DNA of 13,882 nucleotides from Pontibacterium sp964228735. Its GTDB lineage: Bacteria; Pseudomonadota; Gammaproteobacteria; Pseudomonadales; Balneatricaceae. The stretch covers positions 1 to 13,882 of the forward strand of contig NZ_CAXRBQ010000059.1 in assembly GCF_964228735.1 (NCBI RefSeq). The letters are read 5' to 3'. Numbering within the stretch: position 1 is the stretch's first letter; each line of letters begins with the position of its first letter. The notes under the pieces were generated by a model, which was given only the letters and a program-made list of their open reading frames with translations, was not told where the DNA came from and searched no databases. This document shows, one piece after another, positions 13,721-13,882 of this stretch. The position numbers were made by a program, and so were the translations under genes.

Positions 13721-13740
13721 AACCCGGCAGTTGCCGGGTT
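13721..13740 (+). terminator. Rho-independent terminator of the DMT gene, abutted by the IS
   Basis: AACCCGGCA, GT and TGCCGGGTT form a perfect 9-bp GC-rich stem 28 bases after the transporter stop codon, preceded by AAAAAAG. The stem is followed by T and then directly by the IS end CAGACTG, so the U-tract beyond three T's (counting those of the stem) has been displaced, exactly as at the left end of the window. Confidence 0.8.
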
Positions 13741-13752
13741 TCAGACTGCTGA

Positions 13753-13782
13753 CAAAGCTCTGGTATTTTTACCGGAGCTTTG
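13753..13782 (+). terminator. IS-internal hairpin upstream of transposase (right copy)
   Basis: CAAAGCTCTGGTA, loop TTTT and TACCGGAGCTTTG form a 13-bp stem with one G-T pair, followed by TTTTATT and, 13 bases after the stem, by the transposase ATG. Intrinsic-terminator shape; it would shield the transposase from transcripts that pass the transporter terminator just upstream. Confidence 0.6.
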
Positions 13783-13795
13783 TTTTATTGGTCTG

Positions 13796-13882
13796 ATGTT
13801 AAAAGAACAAGCCGCACAGCAATTTGAATTGGAAATGGTCACGCTAGACTCTCTGGTGCCCCAGGACCATCTTCTGCGTCAC
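13796..13882 (+). CDS. IS transposase, N-terminal fragment (right copy)
   Basis: The frame opens at ATG 13796 and runs 29 codons to the window edge. It has the same N-terminus as the left copy (MLKEQAAQQFELEMVTLDSL then VPQDHLLRH). The 'LVPxDHLLR' segment is typical of IS1182-family transposases; the catalytic DDE domain lies outside the window. No clear Shine-Dalgarno is seen, fitting the low expression usual for transposases. Confidence 0.7.
   Translation, partial: MLKEQAAQQFELEMVTLDSLVPQDHLLRH

Larger units (their letters stand above)
13739..13882 (+). mobile_element. Partial insertion sequence, 5' end (right copy), probably IS1182 family
   Basis: The inverted twin of positions 1-140, identical over 140 bases, plus four more bases at the window edge. 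It contains the IS end, a 13-bp hairpin and the beginning of the transposase gene reading out of the window. The identity ends exactly at the TTT shared by the two flanking terminators; beyond it the sequences differ, which defines the IS boundary to within three bases. Confidence 0.85.

Noticed and set aside
1..13882. The window as a composite transposon carrying an iron-related cargo between two inverted IS copies
   Set aside because: The interior contains core genes (prlC, yheV, gamma-carbonic anhydrase) with even composition. Both IS copies are cut by the sequence ends. A repeat-bounded chromosomal segment explains this better.
1..13882. CRISPR array, tRNA, rRNA or phage genes
   Set aside because: I saw no regularly spaced direct repeats, no cloverleaf or rRNA-like sequence and no phage-type coding sequence in any of the intergenic stretches.

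Overview
The window looks like a chromosomal segment of a GC-rich gammaproteobacterium. An Oceanospirillales- or Pseudomonadales-like marine lineage is my inference from the oligopeptidase A/YheV pair and the imelysin operon; no rRNA or other marker gene is present to confirm it. Most genes are housekeeping or iron-related and look native rather than acquired.

Layout. Both ends (1-140 and 13739-13882) are inverted copies of the same end of an insertion sequence. Each carries the first codons of an outward-reading transposase, probably IS1182 family. A minus-strand operon fills 5203-183: an imelysin lipoprotein, a di-heme DHOR-family protein, a second imelysin with a changed motif, and a Tat-type DUF1513 protein. 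A sigma70-like promoter with an overlapping Fur-box candidate precedes it, and an internal terminator-like hairpin follows the first gene. Next come a gamma-carbonic-anhydrase-like gene (minus), the divergent prlC and yheV-like gene pair (plus), and a 434-bp gap. The gap holds a strong imperfect hairpin, a 30-codon membrane-peptide gene on the minus strand with a good promoter and two Fur-box-like palindromes, and a putative promoter for the next gene. Then follow a P2-type cation ATPase (plus), a convergent secreted PQQ-type sugar dehydrogenase (minus), and a DMT/EamA transporter (plus) ending in a terminator beside the right-hand IS.

How it fits together. Two separate loci, the imelysin operon and the 30-aa peptide, carry Fur-type sites, so iron limitation is the common regulatory theme. 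The imelysin, DHOR and DUF1513 proteins all carry export signals and probably act together in the periplasm or at the membranes in iron acquisition; their exact chemistry is not established. The most unusual observations are the tiny Fur-controlled membrane peptide, and the fact that both IS copies sit at the same place and in the same orientation against the stem of a rho-independent terminator. Because core genes lie between the IS copies, and the window stops inside both, this looks like a stretch bounded by repeats rather than a real composite transposon.
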